Program-made: the position numbers and the translations under genes
In this document: positions 1 to 8,134 of the stretch, one piece after another
Position numbering within the stretch: position 1 is the stretch's first letter
Layout: each line of letters begins with the position of its first letter
Notes under the pieces: model-generated
Seen by the model: only the letters and a program-made list of their open reading frames with translations
Databases searched by the model: none
What the model was told of the DNA's origin: nothing
NCBI GenBank assembly: GCA_017475785.1
Contig: JAFVEX010000151.1
Span: 1 to 22,121 of the forward strand
Source: Eubacterium sp.
Lineage (GTDB): Bacteria; Bacillota_A; Clostridia; Lachnospirales; Lachnospiraceae
Length of the DNA: 22,121 nucleotides
Direction: 5' to 3'

Positions 1-1
1 A

Positions 2-1000
2 ATGCCGCTTCATCAGATTTTTGGGATAGACATCGGCACCAGTACGGTGAAGATATATGATCATAAAAGTGAACAGATCCAGAAAGAGCGCAATATGATT
101 GCGATCCGCAACGATGAGGCGGTTTTCGCGATCGGAAATGACGCGTATCAGATTCTGGGCAGGACGCCCGATAACATCGCGGTTTACGCCCCGATGGCAA
201 ACGGGCGTATTAGTGATGTCTCCATGATGGAAGCGGTGCTTCACACACTTCTTGAGCGAAGCCACAGCCATATCGGCTACGGACCCACCCTGTATTTCTC
301 TGTCCCGACGGATATGACAGAGATCGAAAAGCGCGCATACCACACCATTGCTTCCAGAGGAAGACTCCGCAGAAGCAAAATTTTTATGGTAGAGAAGCCC
401 ATCGCGGACGCGCTGGCATTCGGGATTCCCATCACACAGCAAAAGGGAATTATGCTGATCAACATCGGCGCGCAGAGTACAGGTATCTCTGTCATAGCGG
501 AAGCCCGTGTTCTGATCAGCACAATGATCCCGATCGGCGGTCACAGCCTGAATGACGCGATTGTGGCGTCTGTCCGCCGGAAAAATCATTTTATGATTAG
601 CGAGAAGACTGCAAAGCGCCTGAAACTTTCCCTGACAGATCTCGCCGGCGGAAAGATCGAGGCGCGCAAGGTGTCCGGTATCGACACGAAGACCGGGCTG
701 CCGCGGAACGGCGTTGTCACGACATATACCGTGTCGGCGGCAGTCCGCTCCGAAATGGAAAAAATCACAGAGGAAATCACGCGCTTTTTGCAGCGGATTC
801 CGCCGCAGATCCGGAGTATGATCACAGATGAAGGCATCTATCTGTGCGGCGGCAGCACAAGGATCACCGGTCTTCCAAAATTCCTGAATGACCGTCTGGA
901 GTGCGCCGTCAGAATATCCGGTCACTACGACCTTCATACGATCTGCGGTATCAAAGAAATGATCCTGAAGCCGGAGCTTCAGTCCTACCTTCTCAGTTGA
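2..1000 (+). CDS. mreB: MreB-family rod-shape actin homolog with divergent ATP site
   Basis: MreB is a membrane-associated bacterial actin that organises the side-wall peptidoglycan machinery. The 332-residue length is normal for the family. The phosphate-1 loop (FGIDIGTST, D10) is intact. E131 lies in a VEKP motif that matches the IEEP motif of other MreBs. The C-terminal adenosine motif reads CGGSTRITGL. The phosphate-2 loop, normally DIGGGTTE or DIGADTTE, reads NIGAQSTG from N154, so the usual Asp and the trailing Glu are missing. The gene is followed after 19 bp by mreC and mreD, which fixes its identity by context. The ATG is at base 2, so its ribosome binding site is outside the window and an upstream start cannot be excluded. 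I am sure of the family; ATPase competence is uncertain. Confidence 0.93.
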   Translation: MPLHQIFGIDIGTSTVKIYDHKSEQIQKERNMIAIRNDEAVFAIGNDAYQILGRTPDNIAVYAPMANGRISDVSMMEAVLHTLLERSHSHIGYGPTLYFSVPTDMTEIEKRAYHTIASRGRLRRSKIFMVEKPIADALAFGIPITQQKGIMLINIGAQSTGISVIAEARVLISTMIPIGGHSLNDAIVASVRRKNHFMISEKTAKRLKLSLTDLAGGKIEARKVSGIDTKTGLPRNGVVTTYTVSAAVRSEMEKITEEITRFLQRIPPQIRSMITDEGIYLCGGSTRITGLPKFLNDRLECAVRISGHYDLHTICGIKEMILKPELQSYLLS

Positions 1001-1019
1001 AGGCTGCACAGAGGTTGTT

Positions 1020-1871
1020 ATGAAACAGAACCGCCGAAAAAACCTGAATAACAGACATCTTCTGATTGTCCTGACATTTGCCTGCATCGCGCTGATCTCG
1101 CTTACGCTGACCAGTGTCCTTCCGCTCGCGCCGCTGCAGAGGGCGGGCGGCATCGTCATTGTGCCGCTCCAGAACGGCATCAACCGGATCGGCACCTGGA
1201 TGCAGGACCGCACGGCTTCTCTGGCCGACACGCGCGCGCTGCGGGAAGAAAACCAGGCGCTGAAGGAGCGTGTAGACAGCCTTGTGGCTGAAAACACTGT
1301 GCTCGCCAGGGAGCAGTCAGAGCTGGAGCGCCTGCGCGCCCTCTACCAGCTGGACGGTGATTTTTCACAATATGACAAGATCGGCGCGAATGTGATTGCA
1401 AAGGAATCCGGCAACTGGTTTCATCAGTTTACGATTAACCGGGGAAGTGACGACGGCATTACCGTGGATATGAATGTTATCAGCGGAAGCGGTCTCGTCG
1501 GCATCGTTACAGAGGTCGGAAAAAACTGGGCCATTGTCCGGTCGATCATCGATGACAGCAGCAATGTCAGCGGAATGACGGCGACGACCATGGACACCTG
1601 CATTGTTTCCGGCGATCTGGAGGTCATGGAGAAGGACCGCCTGCCTTTCGGGCAGATGAACACGGAAAATGACATCATTCCCGGCGAAAAGATCGTGACC
1701 TCCAACATCAGCGATAAATATCTGGAGGGCATCCTGATCGGATATATTGTAGAAGTCAATGAGGATTCCAACCATCTGACAAAAACAGGTTACCTTGTCC
1801 CTGCGGTGGATTTCGCGCATCTGCAGGAGGTGCTGGTGATCCGCCAGGTGAAGACGACAGGAGGCTCCTAA
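1020..1871 (+). CDS. mreC: Rod shape-determining protein MreC
   Basis: MreC is a bitopic scaffold outside the membrane that links MreB and MreD to PBP2 and RodA. The 283-residue product has a basic N-terminus and one membrane helix at about residues 13-33. A Leu/Glu-rich coiled coil at about 65-108 (ALREENQALKERV) follows, then the beta-rich MreC domain at about 120-275, which includes NWFHQFTINRGSDDGI and GLVGIVTEVG. A GAGG motif lies shortly before the ATG. Its stop codon directly abuts the mreD start, indicating translational coupling. Length and layout are typical and nothing is unusual. Confidence 0.96.
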   Translation: MKQNRRKNLNNRHLLIVLTFACIALISLTLTSVLPLAPLQRAGGIVIVPLQNGINRIGTWMQDRTASLADTRALREENQALKERVDSLVAENTVLAREQSELERLRALYQLDGDFSQYDKIGANVIAKESGNWFHQFTINRGSDDGITVDMNVISGSGLVGIVTEVGKNWAIVRSIIDDSSNVSGMTATTMDTCIVSGDLEVMEKDRLPFGQMNTENDIIPGEKIVTSNISDKYLEGILIGYIVEVNEDSNHLTKTGYLVPAVDFAHLQEVLVIRQVKTTGGS

Positions 1872-2402
1872 ATGCGGCGCAGAATCATCATTTCCGCCCT
1901 TGCGATACTAGTGCTTTCGCTGCTTCAGATGTCCGTCATCCCGTCGGTCCCCGTCAGCTTTCTGCGCCCGAATCTGCTGCTGATCCTCGTGGTATCCATC
2001 GGATTTATGCGCGGCAAACGAAGCGGGATCTGGATGGGTTTCGCGGCCGGTCTGGTGCTGGATCTCTTTTACGGTCCGGCACTTGGCTTTCAGGCGCTCT
2101 TATTTATGCTGATCGGCTTTGCGAACGGATTTCTCTGCAAGGTGTTCTTTGATGAAGACCTGAAGGTTCCCGTTATACTCGTCTCTGTGAGCGAGCTGTT
2201 TTACGGAATCTGTTATTACCTGTTTTATTTTCTCGCGAACGGGCAGTTCGCCTTCCTGAAATACCTTCGGATCGCGATTCTGCCGGAGGTTATTTCGTCC
2301 GTCATATTCACGCTTGTGCTGTACAAGCTTGTTTTCTGGGCGAATCAAAGGCTTTCTGCCTATGAATTAGAGGAGCAGCAGTCACCTTGGCTAAGAAAGT
2401 AA
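1872..2402 (+). CDS. mreD: Rod shape-determining membrane protein MreD
   Basis: MreD is a small polytopic membrane partner of MreC and PBP2 in the elongation complex. The 176-residue protein is strongly hydrophobic, with about five predicted membrane segments. It carries the family-like FLRPNLLLILVVSIGFMRG stretch followed by a glycine-rich GLVLDLFYG segment. AGGAGG at 1859-1864, seven bases before the ATG, lies inside the end of mreC. Its 3' end overlaps the PBP2 gene by 16 bp. The call rests on hydrophobicity, motif and its position between mreC and PBP2. Confidence 0.95.
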   Translation: MRRRIIISALAILVLSLLQMSVIPSVPVSFLRPNLLLILVVSIGFMRGKRSGIWMGFAAGLVLDLFYGPALGFQALLFMLIGFANGFLCKVFFDEDLKVPVILVSVSELFYGICYYLFYFLANGQFAFLKYLRIAILPEVISSVIFTLVLYKLVFWANQRLSAYELEEQQSPWLRK

Positions 2403-5296
2403 TGAAAAAAATCTCATATTTTTTCTCGAACCGGAGCGTCATTCTGATGCTTGCTTTTCTTGTCATGAGTATGATTCTGGTGTTCCGTCTGTTCAAGCTG
2501 CAGATCGTTGACGGCAGGGAGTACGCAGAGAACTTTACAGTCATGACCAGCAGGAAGCGCATGGTTCAGGGAACCCGCGGAAACATCTATGATGTAAACG
2601 GGAAGCTGCTCGCGTATAATGTTCTCGCAAACACCGTTACGATTGATGACAACGGAAGCTACAACACCACCCGTGAAAAAAATCTCTCCCTGAATGGCGA
2701 AATATACGAGCTGACCTCACTGATCGCGGAAAAAGGCGACATGCTCTCGCACAATTTCCACATTGTGATTGATGAGGAGGGGGAATATGCGTTTGACGTC
2801 GACGAGGGCACTTCGCGCAACCGCTTCCGTGCCGACATATTTGGATACCAGCACGCGGAGGACATGACAGAGTCGGAGGCGAATTCGTCTGCTGCCCAGA
2901 TCATGAAATATCTTTCTTCAGAGCGGTTTATGCTGGAGAACCCGGATACACCATATACGGATGAGGAGCTTACCGCCAACGGCCTTCCTCTGGAGCTCAC
3001 AAATGAGGAGGCGCTGCGGATCGTGATTGTGCGGTACCAGCTTTCCCTGATCAGCTATCAGCGGTACGTCCCCGTCACTGTCGCGGAGGATGTCTCTGAC
3101 GAGACCGTCGCGGCCATTGAGGAGCGCTCCGAGCATCTGCAGGGCGTCTCGATTTCAGAAGACTACAAGCGGGTATATAATAATCCGATGGCATTTTCTT
3201 CCATCATCGGATATACCGGAAAGCCTTCTGCCGAGGAGCTCGCGGAGCTGCAGAAGGAAAATGAACAGTATTCCAGCAATTCCATCATAGGAAAAGCCGG
3301 CATTGAGCAGTACATGGAGACGACGCTGCAGGGCACTGAGGGATCAGAGGACATCACGGTAGATAACCTCGGAAAGGTGCTTGCCATCGATGAGTCCTCG
3401 CGCGTCATGCCGATCCAGGGAAATGACGTCTACCTGACCATAGATGAAGAGCTCCAGAACGCCTGCTACCAGATCCTCGAGCAGCGCATCGCCGGAATAC
3501 TCCTGATGCGCCTTCAGAACGCAAAATACGGCCCGGAGGAGATCGAGGACGCGGATAACGAACTGTACATTCCGATCTATGATGTATATTACGCCCTGAT
3601 CAACAACAACGTGATCGATATCACGCATTTTTCGGATCCCGGCTCCAGTGAGGCCGAGGCGGCCGTTTACCGGCGCTTTCAGGATAAGCAGGAAGATATC
3701 CTGAACTGGATCACAGAAGAACTCGGCGGCGGCGCAATGACCGCGTATCAGGATCTCACGGATGAATATAAGGATTATCTCGATTATATCTGCAACCGCT
3801 ATCTGATTCAGGATACAGGCATCCTGAATTCCGATAAGATGGACGAAAATGATGATACATACCGCGCTTACTTTAAAGACGAGAGCATCTCGTTTATAGA
3901 GTTCCTTCACTATGCCGCGAAGCAGGACTGGATCGATATCACAAAGCTCGCAAATGACAGCAGCTACATGGATTCTGAGGAAATCTATCAGGCGGTGATC
4001 GATCATCTGGTGCTGCATCTTGTGGACCGCACGGCGTTTGCGCGGATTATCTATCACTACATGCTCCTGGACGACCAGATCGCTCCGCGTGAGATCTGTC
4101 AGATCCTTTATGATCAGGGGATTTTGAATACGGAGGACGGGACGTATCCTGCGTTCCGCGACGGTGAGATTGTCCCCTACGATTTGATCGCCTCCAAGAT
4201 CCGTACACTTGAGATCACGCCGGCCATGCTGGCGCTCGATCCCTGCTCCGGTTCGATCGTCGTCAACGACCCGGATACCGGAGAAGTGCGCGCGCTCGTA
4301 ACCTATCCCGGATATGACAACAACCGTCTTGCAAACGAGATGGATACGGACTACTACAACAAGCTGTACAACGATCAGTCCACGCCGTTCTACAACAAGG
4401 CGACGCAGCAGCTGACGGCTCCCGGATCCACCTACAAGCCCGTCATGGCGGCCGCCGGTCTGAACGAAGGCGTCATCAACATGGGAACTTACATTGACTG
4501 TACCGGACTTTTCGGAAAAGATTTTCTCGACGAGAGTGACCAGGTTCACTGCTGGTACCGGGAAGGGCACGGGTCACTGGATGTGATCGACGGCATCAAG
4601 CACTCCTGCAACGTCTTTTTCTGCACCATCGCGTACAGGCTCGGGCTGGATGCTGATGAAAACTTCAGCCAGAACACTTCTCTGGCTGTGATCCAGAAAT
4701 ATTCGTCCCTGTTCTGCCTGGACGAAAAAACAAATATCCAGATTACAGAGTCCGCGCCGCATGTAACAGATGATCTGGCCATCCCGTCCGCGATCGGTCA
4801 GGGCGCCCATCAGTATACGACCTCGCAGCTTTCCAGATACGCCGCGACGATCGCAAATGACGGCACCAGCTACGATCTGAATCTGCTCAGCAAGGTAACA
4901 GACCCGGACGGCACGCTTCTCAGAGAGTACGCGCCGACTGTCGCCAGAAAAACCGACCTTCCGGACTACATCTGGGAGGCGATCCACACCGGCATGCACG
5001 AGGCCATGCAGTCAAACGACGCGATGAAGGTGCTTCCGTTTGATGTATACGGCAAGACCGGTACTGCGCAGGAAGCCAACAACAGGCCAAGCCATTCTCT
5101 GATCATCGGATCGACGGACTACAATGACGATGCCATCGCGTTTGCCGTGCGTATCGCCTTTGGTTACAGCTCCCAGAATTCCTGCCTGGTGGCAAACGAC
5201 ATGCTCCGGTATTATTACAACATAGAAGATGAGGGTCAGATACTGACCGGACGCGCCGCGGAAGAAGGCATCTCAAATGTGGCTGTTACAGATTAA
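2387..5296 (+). CDS. mrdA: Class B penicillin-binding protein 2 (transpeptidase) with large internal insert
   Basis: This is the side-wall DD-transpeptidase that crosslinks glycan made by RodA. Order: a membrane anchor at about residues 15-35; an N-terminal pedestal domain with RGNIYDVNGKLLAYN; the LTID segment at about 350; then the transpeptidase domain. The catalytic S681-T-Y-K684, the S740-C-N742 motif and K890-T-G-T are all present. At 969 residues it is far longer than the 600-700 of many PBP2s. An acidic, Tyr-rich block at about 368-615 sits between LTIDEELQ and GSIVVNDPDTGEV and accounts for the excess. I believe clostridial PBP2s often carry such an insert. I chose the TTG at 2387 because AGGAG (2371-2375) is 11 bases upstream; the next ATG at 2402 would be 26 away. 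It overlaps mreD. Confidence 0.95.
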   Translation: MAKKVMKKISYFFSNRSVILMLAFLVMSMILVFRLFKLQIVDGREYAENFTVMTSRKRMVQGTRGNIYDVNGKLLAYNVLANTVTIDDNGSYNTTREKNLSLNGEIYELTSLIAEKGDMLSHNFHIVIDEEGEYAFDVDEGTSRNRFRADIFGYQHAEDMTESEANSSAAQIMKYLSSERFMLENPDTPYTDEELTANGLPLELTNEEALRIVIVRYQLSLISYQRYVPVTVAEDVSDETVAAIEERSEHLQGVSISEDYKRVYNNPMAFSSIIGYTGKPSAEELAELQKENEQYSSNSIIGKAGIEQYMETTLQGTEGSEDITVDNLGKVLAIDESSRVMPIQGNDVYLTIDEELQNACYQILEQRIAGILLMRLQNAKYGPEEIEDADNELYIPIYDVYYALINNNVIDITHFSDPGSSEAEAAVYRRFQDKQEDILNWITEELGGGAMTAYQDLTDEYKDYLDYICNRYLIQDTGILNSDKMDENDDTYRAYFKDESISFIEFLHYAAKQDWIDITKLANDSSYMDSEEIYQAVIDHLVLHLVDRTAFARIIYHYMLLDDQIAPREICQILYDQGILNTEDGTYPAFRDGEIVPYDLIASKIRTLEITPAMLALDPCSGSIVVNDPDTGEVRALVTYPGYDNNRLANEMDTDYYNKLYNDQSTPFYNKATQQLTAPGSTYKPVMAAAGLNEGVINMGTYIDCTGLFGKDFLDESDQVHCWYREGHGSLDVIDGIKHSCNVFFCTIAYRLGLDADENFSQNTSLAVIQKYSSLFCLDEKTNIQITESAPHVTDDLAIPSAIGQGAHQYTTSQLSRYAATIANDGTSYDLNLLSKVTDPDGTLLREYAPTVARKTDLPDYIWEAIHTGMHEAMQSNDAMKVLPFDVYGKTGTAQEANNRPSHSLIIGSTDYNDDAIAFAVRIAFGYSSQNSCLVANDMLRYYYNIEDEGQILTGRAAEEGISNVAVTD

Positions 5297-5317
5297 CAGG
5301 AGCAGGTAAGAAATCAT

Positions 5318-6460
5318 ATGCTTTCACAATATAAAGTAAAAGATTACAATTTCAGACTGGTGATCTGGGTCGCCGCGCTCTCCGTGATCGGCGTACTGCT
5401 GGTCGGCTCGGCAGACGCCTCCCTGCAGTCCCGCCAGATGTACGGCGCGATTGCGGGTGCCTGCATCATGATTGTGATCTCACTGTTCGACTACAGCTGG
5501 ATCCTGAACTTTTCCTGGATCCTTTACGGGGTGAATATCGGCCTGCTGGTAATCGTCCTGCTGACCGGCGACGCGCGAAAAGGCGCTTCCCGCTGGATCC
5601 AGATCGGAGGTTTTCAGTTTCAGCCCACGGAGTTGGCCAAAATACTCCTGATTTTATTCTTTGCGCTGTATTTTATGAAGCACGAGGAGACTGTCAACAG
5701 CTGGCGCACGGTTTTCCGCTCCGTTCTTCTTCTGATGCCGCCGCTGGTTCTGATCGCGATGCAGCCTGACCTGAAAAACACGATTACCATTGCGCTGATT
5801 TTCTTCATGCTGATCTTCGTGGCCGGACTCAGCTACCGCCGGATCGGGACAATTCTTTTGATCGTGATTCCGCTTGCGGCAATTATCCTGCTGCTGATCA
5901 CGCAGACCAGTCTGCCGATCGTAAAGGAATATCAGAAAAACCGTATCATGACCTTCTTTGAGGGAGACGAGGAGGAATATTCTGAATCCGCGATCCAGCA
6001 GCGGAATTCCATCACGGCCATCGGTTCCGGGCAGCTGACCGGAAAAGGACTGAACAACAACGAAGTATCCTCCTCCAACCGCGGGAATTTCGTCGCCGAG
6101 CTGCAGAATGACTTTATCTTTGCCGTGGCAGGAGAGGAGCTCGGCTTTGTCGGCTGCTTTGTCATTATCCTGCTGCTGTTTCTGATTGTACTGGAATGCA
6201 TGCTTATGGGGCGGCGCGCAAAGGATCTTTCGGGCACGCTGATCTGCAGCGGGGTGGCGGCGATGATTGCGATCCAGAGCTTTATCAATATCTGTGTCGC
6301 GACGGGGCTGTTTCCCAACACCGGTACGCCGCTGCCGTTTGTCAGCTATGGCCTGACCTCCCTGTTCTGCATGTTCATCGGCGTGGGCTTTGTGCTGAAT
6401 GTCGGACTCCAGAACAGAAATTACATGACGGTGCATCTGAGCGATTTGAGGTGGAAGTAA
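5318..6460 (+). CDS. rodA: SEDS-family peptidoglycan glycosyltransferase RodA
   Basis: RodA polymerises lipid II into glycan strands and works with PBP2, whose gene ends 21 bp upstream. The 380-residue polytopic protein shows the SEDS hallmarks in order: KGASRWIQIGGFQFQPTELAK, QPDLKNT, the large extracytoplasmic loop with GKGLNNNEV, QNDFIFAVAGEELGF with the probable catalytic Asp at D265, and NTGTPLPFVSYGLTSL near the C-terminus. The closely related FtsW and SpoVE are alternatives, but the mre-PBP2 context favours RodA. AGGT lies about ten bases before the ATG. The minCD genes that sit in this interval in some clostridia are absent here. Confidence 0.95.
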   Translation: MLSQYKVKDYNFRLVIWVAALSVIGVLLVGSADASLQSRQMYGAIAGACIMIVISLFDYSWILNFSWILYGVNIGLLVIVLLTGDARKGASRWIQIGGFQFQPTELAKILLILFFALYFMKHEETVNSWRTVFRSVLLLMPPLVLIAMQPDLKNTITIALIFFMLIFVAGLSYRRIGTILLIVIPLAAIILLLITQTSLPIVKEYQKNRIMTFFEGDEEEYSESAIQQRNSITAIGSGQLTGKGLNNNEVSSSNRGNFVAELQNDFIFAVAGEELGFVGCFVIILLLFLIVLECMLMGRRAKDLSGTLICSGVAAMIAIQSFINICVATGLFPNTGTPLPFVSYGLTSLFCMFIGVGFVLNVGLQNRNYMTVHLSDLRWK

Positions 6461-6463
6461 GCC

Positions 6464-7486
6464 ATGCAGAATTCACGCAGAAAAAGAAGGCATAATCTTG
6501 CCAGAAATATGATGATCGTCATCATCAGCATCATCATGGTACTGCTCGTCATCATCGGTTATCTGTATTTTAATGATTCGGATCAGCCGCTGGATCTTTC
6601 GGCGGCGTACACTTCGGTCGGTGCCGCCCAGGTCTCCGAAGCGGAGCGCGCCTCGACAGCCGTGCCGTTTGCCGACGATCTCTGTGTCTCCGAACAAAAT
6701 GTGGATCTTCTGAACATCAACTTTCAGTATCCGGATGAACACGGGCTCCTGTTCAATCTCGAGACAAAGGAAGCGAAATTCGCGAGAGGTATTTACGACA
6801 GGATTTATCCCGCCAGCATCACAAAGATCATGACGGCGATCCTGTACATCAAATACGCGAATCCAGATGAGCGCGTCACCATTACCGGCGAAGACGTCAG
6901 CCTCGGCGCCGATTCGCAGCTTGCCGGCTTCCAGATTGGCGATACGGTTACGATGCAGCAGCTGTTTTCCTCGCTGCTCGTCTATTCTGCCAACGACGCC
7001 GCGATGGCAATTGCCCGCCAGATCGGCGGCGACGTCGACCGCTTCGTCCTCCTGATGAATGAAGAGGCGCGGAAGCTCGGCATGACAGGCACCCATTTTG
7101 TCAATCCGCACGGTCTGCACGACAACGACCATTATACGACGCCTTATGATGTATACCTGATGCTGAATGAGGCGTCAAGACACACGGAAATCACGGACAT
7201 CATGAAAAACTCCATCTATAAGCTGGAAGTGACCGGCGAAGACGGGCAGCTCCGCACATACAACCTGGACGCCACAGACAAATATCTGAGCGGAGAGCAT
7301 GATCTCCCGGAGGGCGTGACCATCATGGCAGGAAAAACCGGAACGACCGACGAGGCCGGCAGCTGTCTTGCGCTTGCCGTGCAGAATCAGTACGGCGTCC
7401 CGTACATCGCGGTGGTGATGAACGCGCCGAACAAGCAGGTTCTTTACGCCGATATGGATACGCTGCTCACACAGACGAATGCATGA
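6464..7486 (+). CDS. dacF: D-alanyl-D-alanine carboxypeptidase, peptidase S11 (DacF type)
   Basis: This enzyme removes the terminal D-Ala from pentapeptide stems in the cell wall. The penicillin-interacting motifs are complete: S118-I-T-K121, S175-A-N177 and K291-T-G293. The N-terminus has a single hydrophobic segment at about residues 13-32 without an obvious Ala-x-Ala cleavage site, so it may stay as a signal anchor. At 340 residues it lacks the PBP5-type C-terminal beta domain and amphipathic tail. It begins three bases after rodA, with GAGGTGG at the rodA 3' end acting as ribosome binding site. It is therefore the last gene of the elongation operon. A promoter for the next gene starts just after its stop. 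Confidence 0.93.
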   Translation: MQNSRRKRRHNLARNMMIVIISIIMVLLVIIGYLYFNDSDQPLDLSAAYTSVGAAQVSEAERASTAVPFADDLCVSEQNVDLLNINFQYPDEHGLLFNLETKEAKFARGIYDRIYPASITKIMTAILYIKYANPDERVTITGEDVSLGADSQLAGFQIGDTVTMQQLFSSLLVYSANDAAMAIARQIGGDVDRFVLLMNEEARKLGMTGTHFVNPHGLHDNDHYTTPYDVYLMLNEASRHTEITDIMKNSIYKLEVTGEDGQLRTYNLDATDKYLSGEHDLPEGVTIMAGKTGTTDEAGSCLALAVQNQYGVPYIAVVMNAPNKQVLYADMDTLLTQTNA

Positions 7487-7492
7487 AATGGC

Positions 7493-7521
7493 TTGTATTT
7501 TTGATCAATTGACACTATAAT
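7493..7521 (+). promoter_or_regulatory. Sigma-A type promoter for the small P-loop gene
   Basis: TTGTAT at 7493-7498 and a perfect TATAAT at 7516-7521 are separated by 17 bp. Transcription would begin near 7528, leaving a leader of about 105 nt before the ATG at 7634. A TTGACA at 7509-7514 is too close to this -10 to serve as its -35. Confidence 0.55.
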
Positions 7522-7528
7522 TAGAGCA

Positions 7529-7556
7529 GGCGGCAAAGTATTTTTTCTTTGGCGCC
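7529..7556 (+). other. Hairpin at the predicted 5' end of the P-loop transcript
   Basis: GGCGGCAAAG (7529-7538) pairs with CTTTGGCGCC (7547-7556) in a ten-position stem with one G-G mismatch, around a T-rich loop of eight bases. It starts at the predicted transcription start, so it could protect the 5' end or regulate the leader. It could instead help end dacF transcription, but no T-run follows the stem. Confidence 0.45.
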
Positions 7557-7633
7557 AGCGATAACTTAGCTGCAAACACACGTTTTCACGCACATACGTT
7601 TACATCACGAGAATAACAAGGAGGGCACCGCTT

Positions 7634-8056
7634 ATGGTTCGGTTCGTTGTCGGAAACGAGGGAAAGGGTAAAACACGGTATTTGCTTGAGCAGGCCAATA
7701 CAGCAATCAGGGAAGCATCAGGAAACGTTGTTTATCTAGATAAAAGTTCCAGCAAAATGTACGAATTAAACAACCGGATCCGCCTGATTGACCTCTCAAA
7801 ATATCCTCTGCGCAGCAGCGAGGAGTTTATCGGATTTATCTGCGGAATCATCTCACAGGATCACGATCTCGAGAAGGTTTATGTGGATAACTTCATCAGA
7901 CTCGCAAAAATCACAGACGACGAGGGTCTCGCGCGGACGGCTGAGGAAATCGAAATGATCAGTTCCATGTACCAGGTTGATTTCACCTTAAGCATCTCGA
8001 AAGACAAGGAAGAGCTGGCACCCGCACTGCAGGAAAAGGTGGTTGCTGCACTGTAA
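7634..8056 (+). CDS. Small P-loop NTPase-like protein, function unknown
   Basis: I do not recognise a characterised family for this 140-residue protein. It opens with a Walker A motif at residues 7-14 (GNEGKGKT) directly after the first beta strand. A Walker B-like strand, KVYVDNF, lies near residue 79. It has no transmembrane segment and is too short for a full AAA+ or RecA fold, so it resembles a minimal P-loop domain. Similar short proteins are sometimes labelled PilT-like in Lachnospiraceae, but nothing here supports pilus retraction. AAGGAGGG seven bases before the ATG is a very strong ribosome binding site. The gene has its own promoter and terminator, so it is probably monocistronic. 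It is real by start signal and coding character; its role is open. Confidence 0.8.
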   Translation: MVRFVVGNEGKGKTRYLLEQANTAIREASGNVVYLDKSSSKMYELNNRIRLIDLSKYPLRSSEEFIGFICGIISQDHDLEKVYVDNFIRLAKITDDEGLARTAEEIEMISSMYQVDFTLSISKDKEELAPALQEKVVAAL

Positions 8057-8080
8057 GAACGAACTGTATGCAGAACGAAA

Positions 8081-8130
8081 CAGAAGGGATTATAACGCCG
8101 CGACGGGATTATAGTTCCTTCTGATTTTTT
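8081..8130 (+). terminator. Rho-independent terminator running into the next gene's start
   Basis: CAGAAGGGATTATAA (8081-8095) pairs along 15 positions, two of them G-U, with TTATAGTTCCTTCTG (8109-8123). The loop is 13 bases. A run of six T follows at 8125-8130. It ends the P-loop transcript, but the T-run finishes only four bases before the ATG at 8135 of the HlyD-like gene. Confidence 0.85.
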
Positions 8131-8134
8131 GAAT

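Noticed and set aside
3344..4570. A 408-codon open frame on the minus strand within the PBP2 gene
   Set aside because: It is antisense to a gene with all catalytic motifs in place. It has no ribosome binding site I can see and a composition typical of reverse-strand reading of GC-biased codons.
5654..6436. A 260-codon minus-strand frame over rodA
   Set aside because: The translation is rich in His, Gln, Asp and Arg with no domain pattern, as expected opposite a membrane-protein gene.
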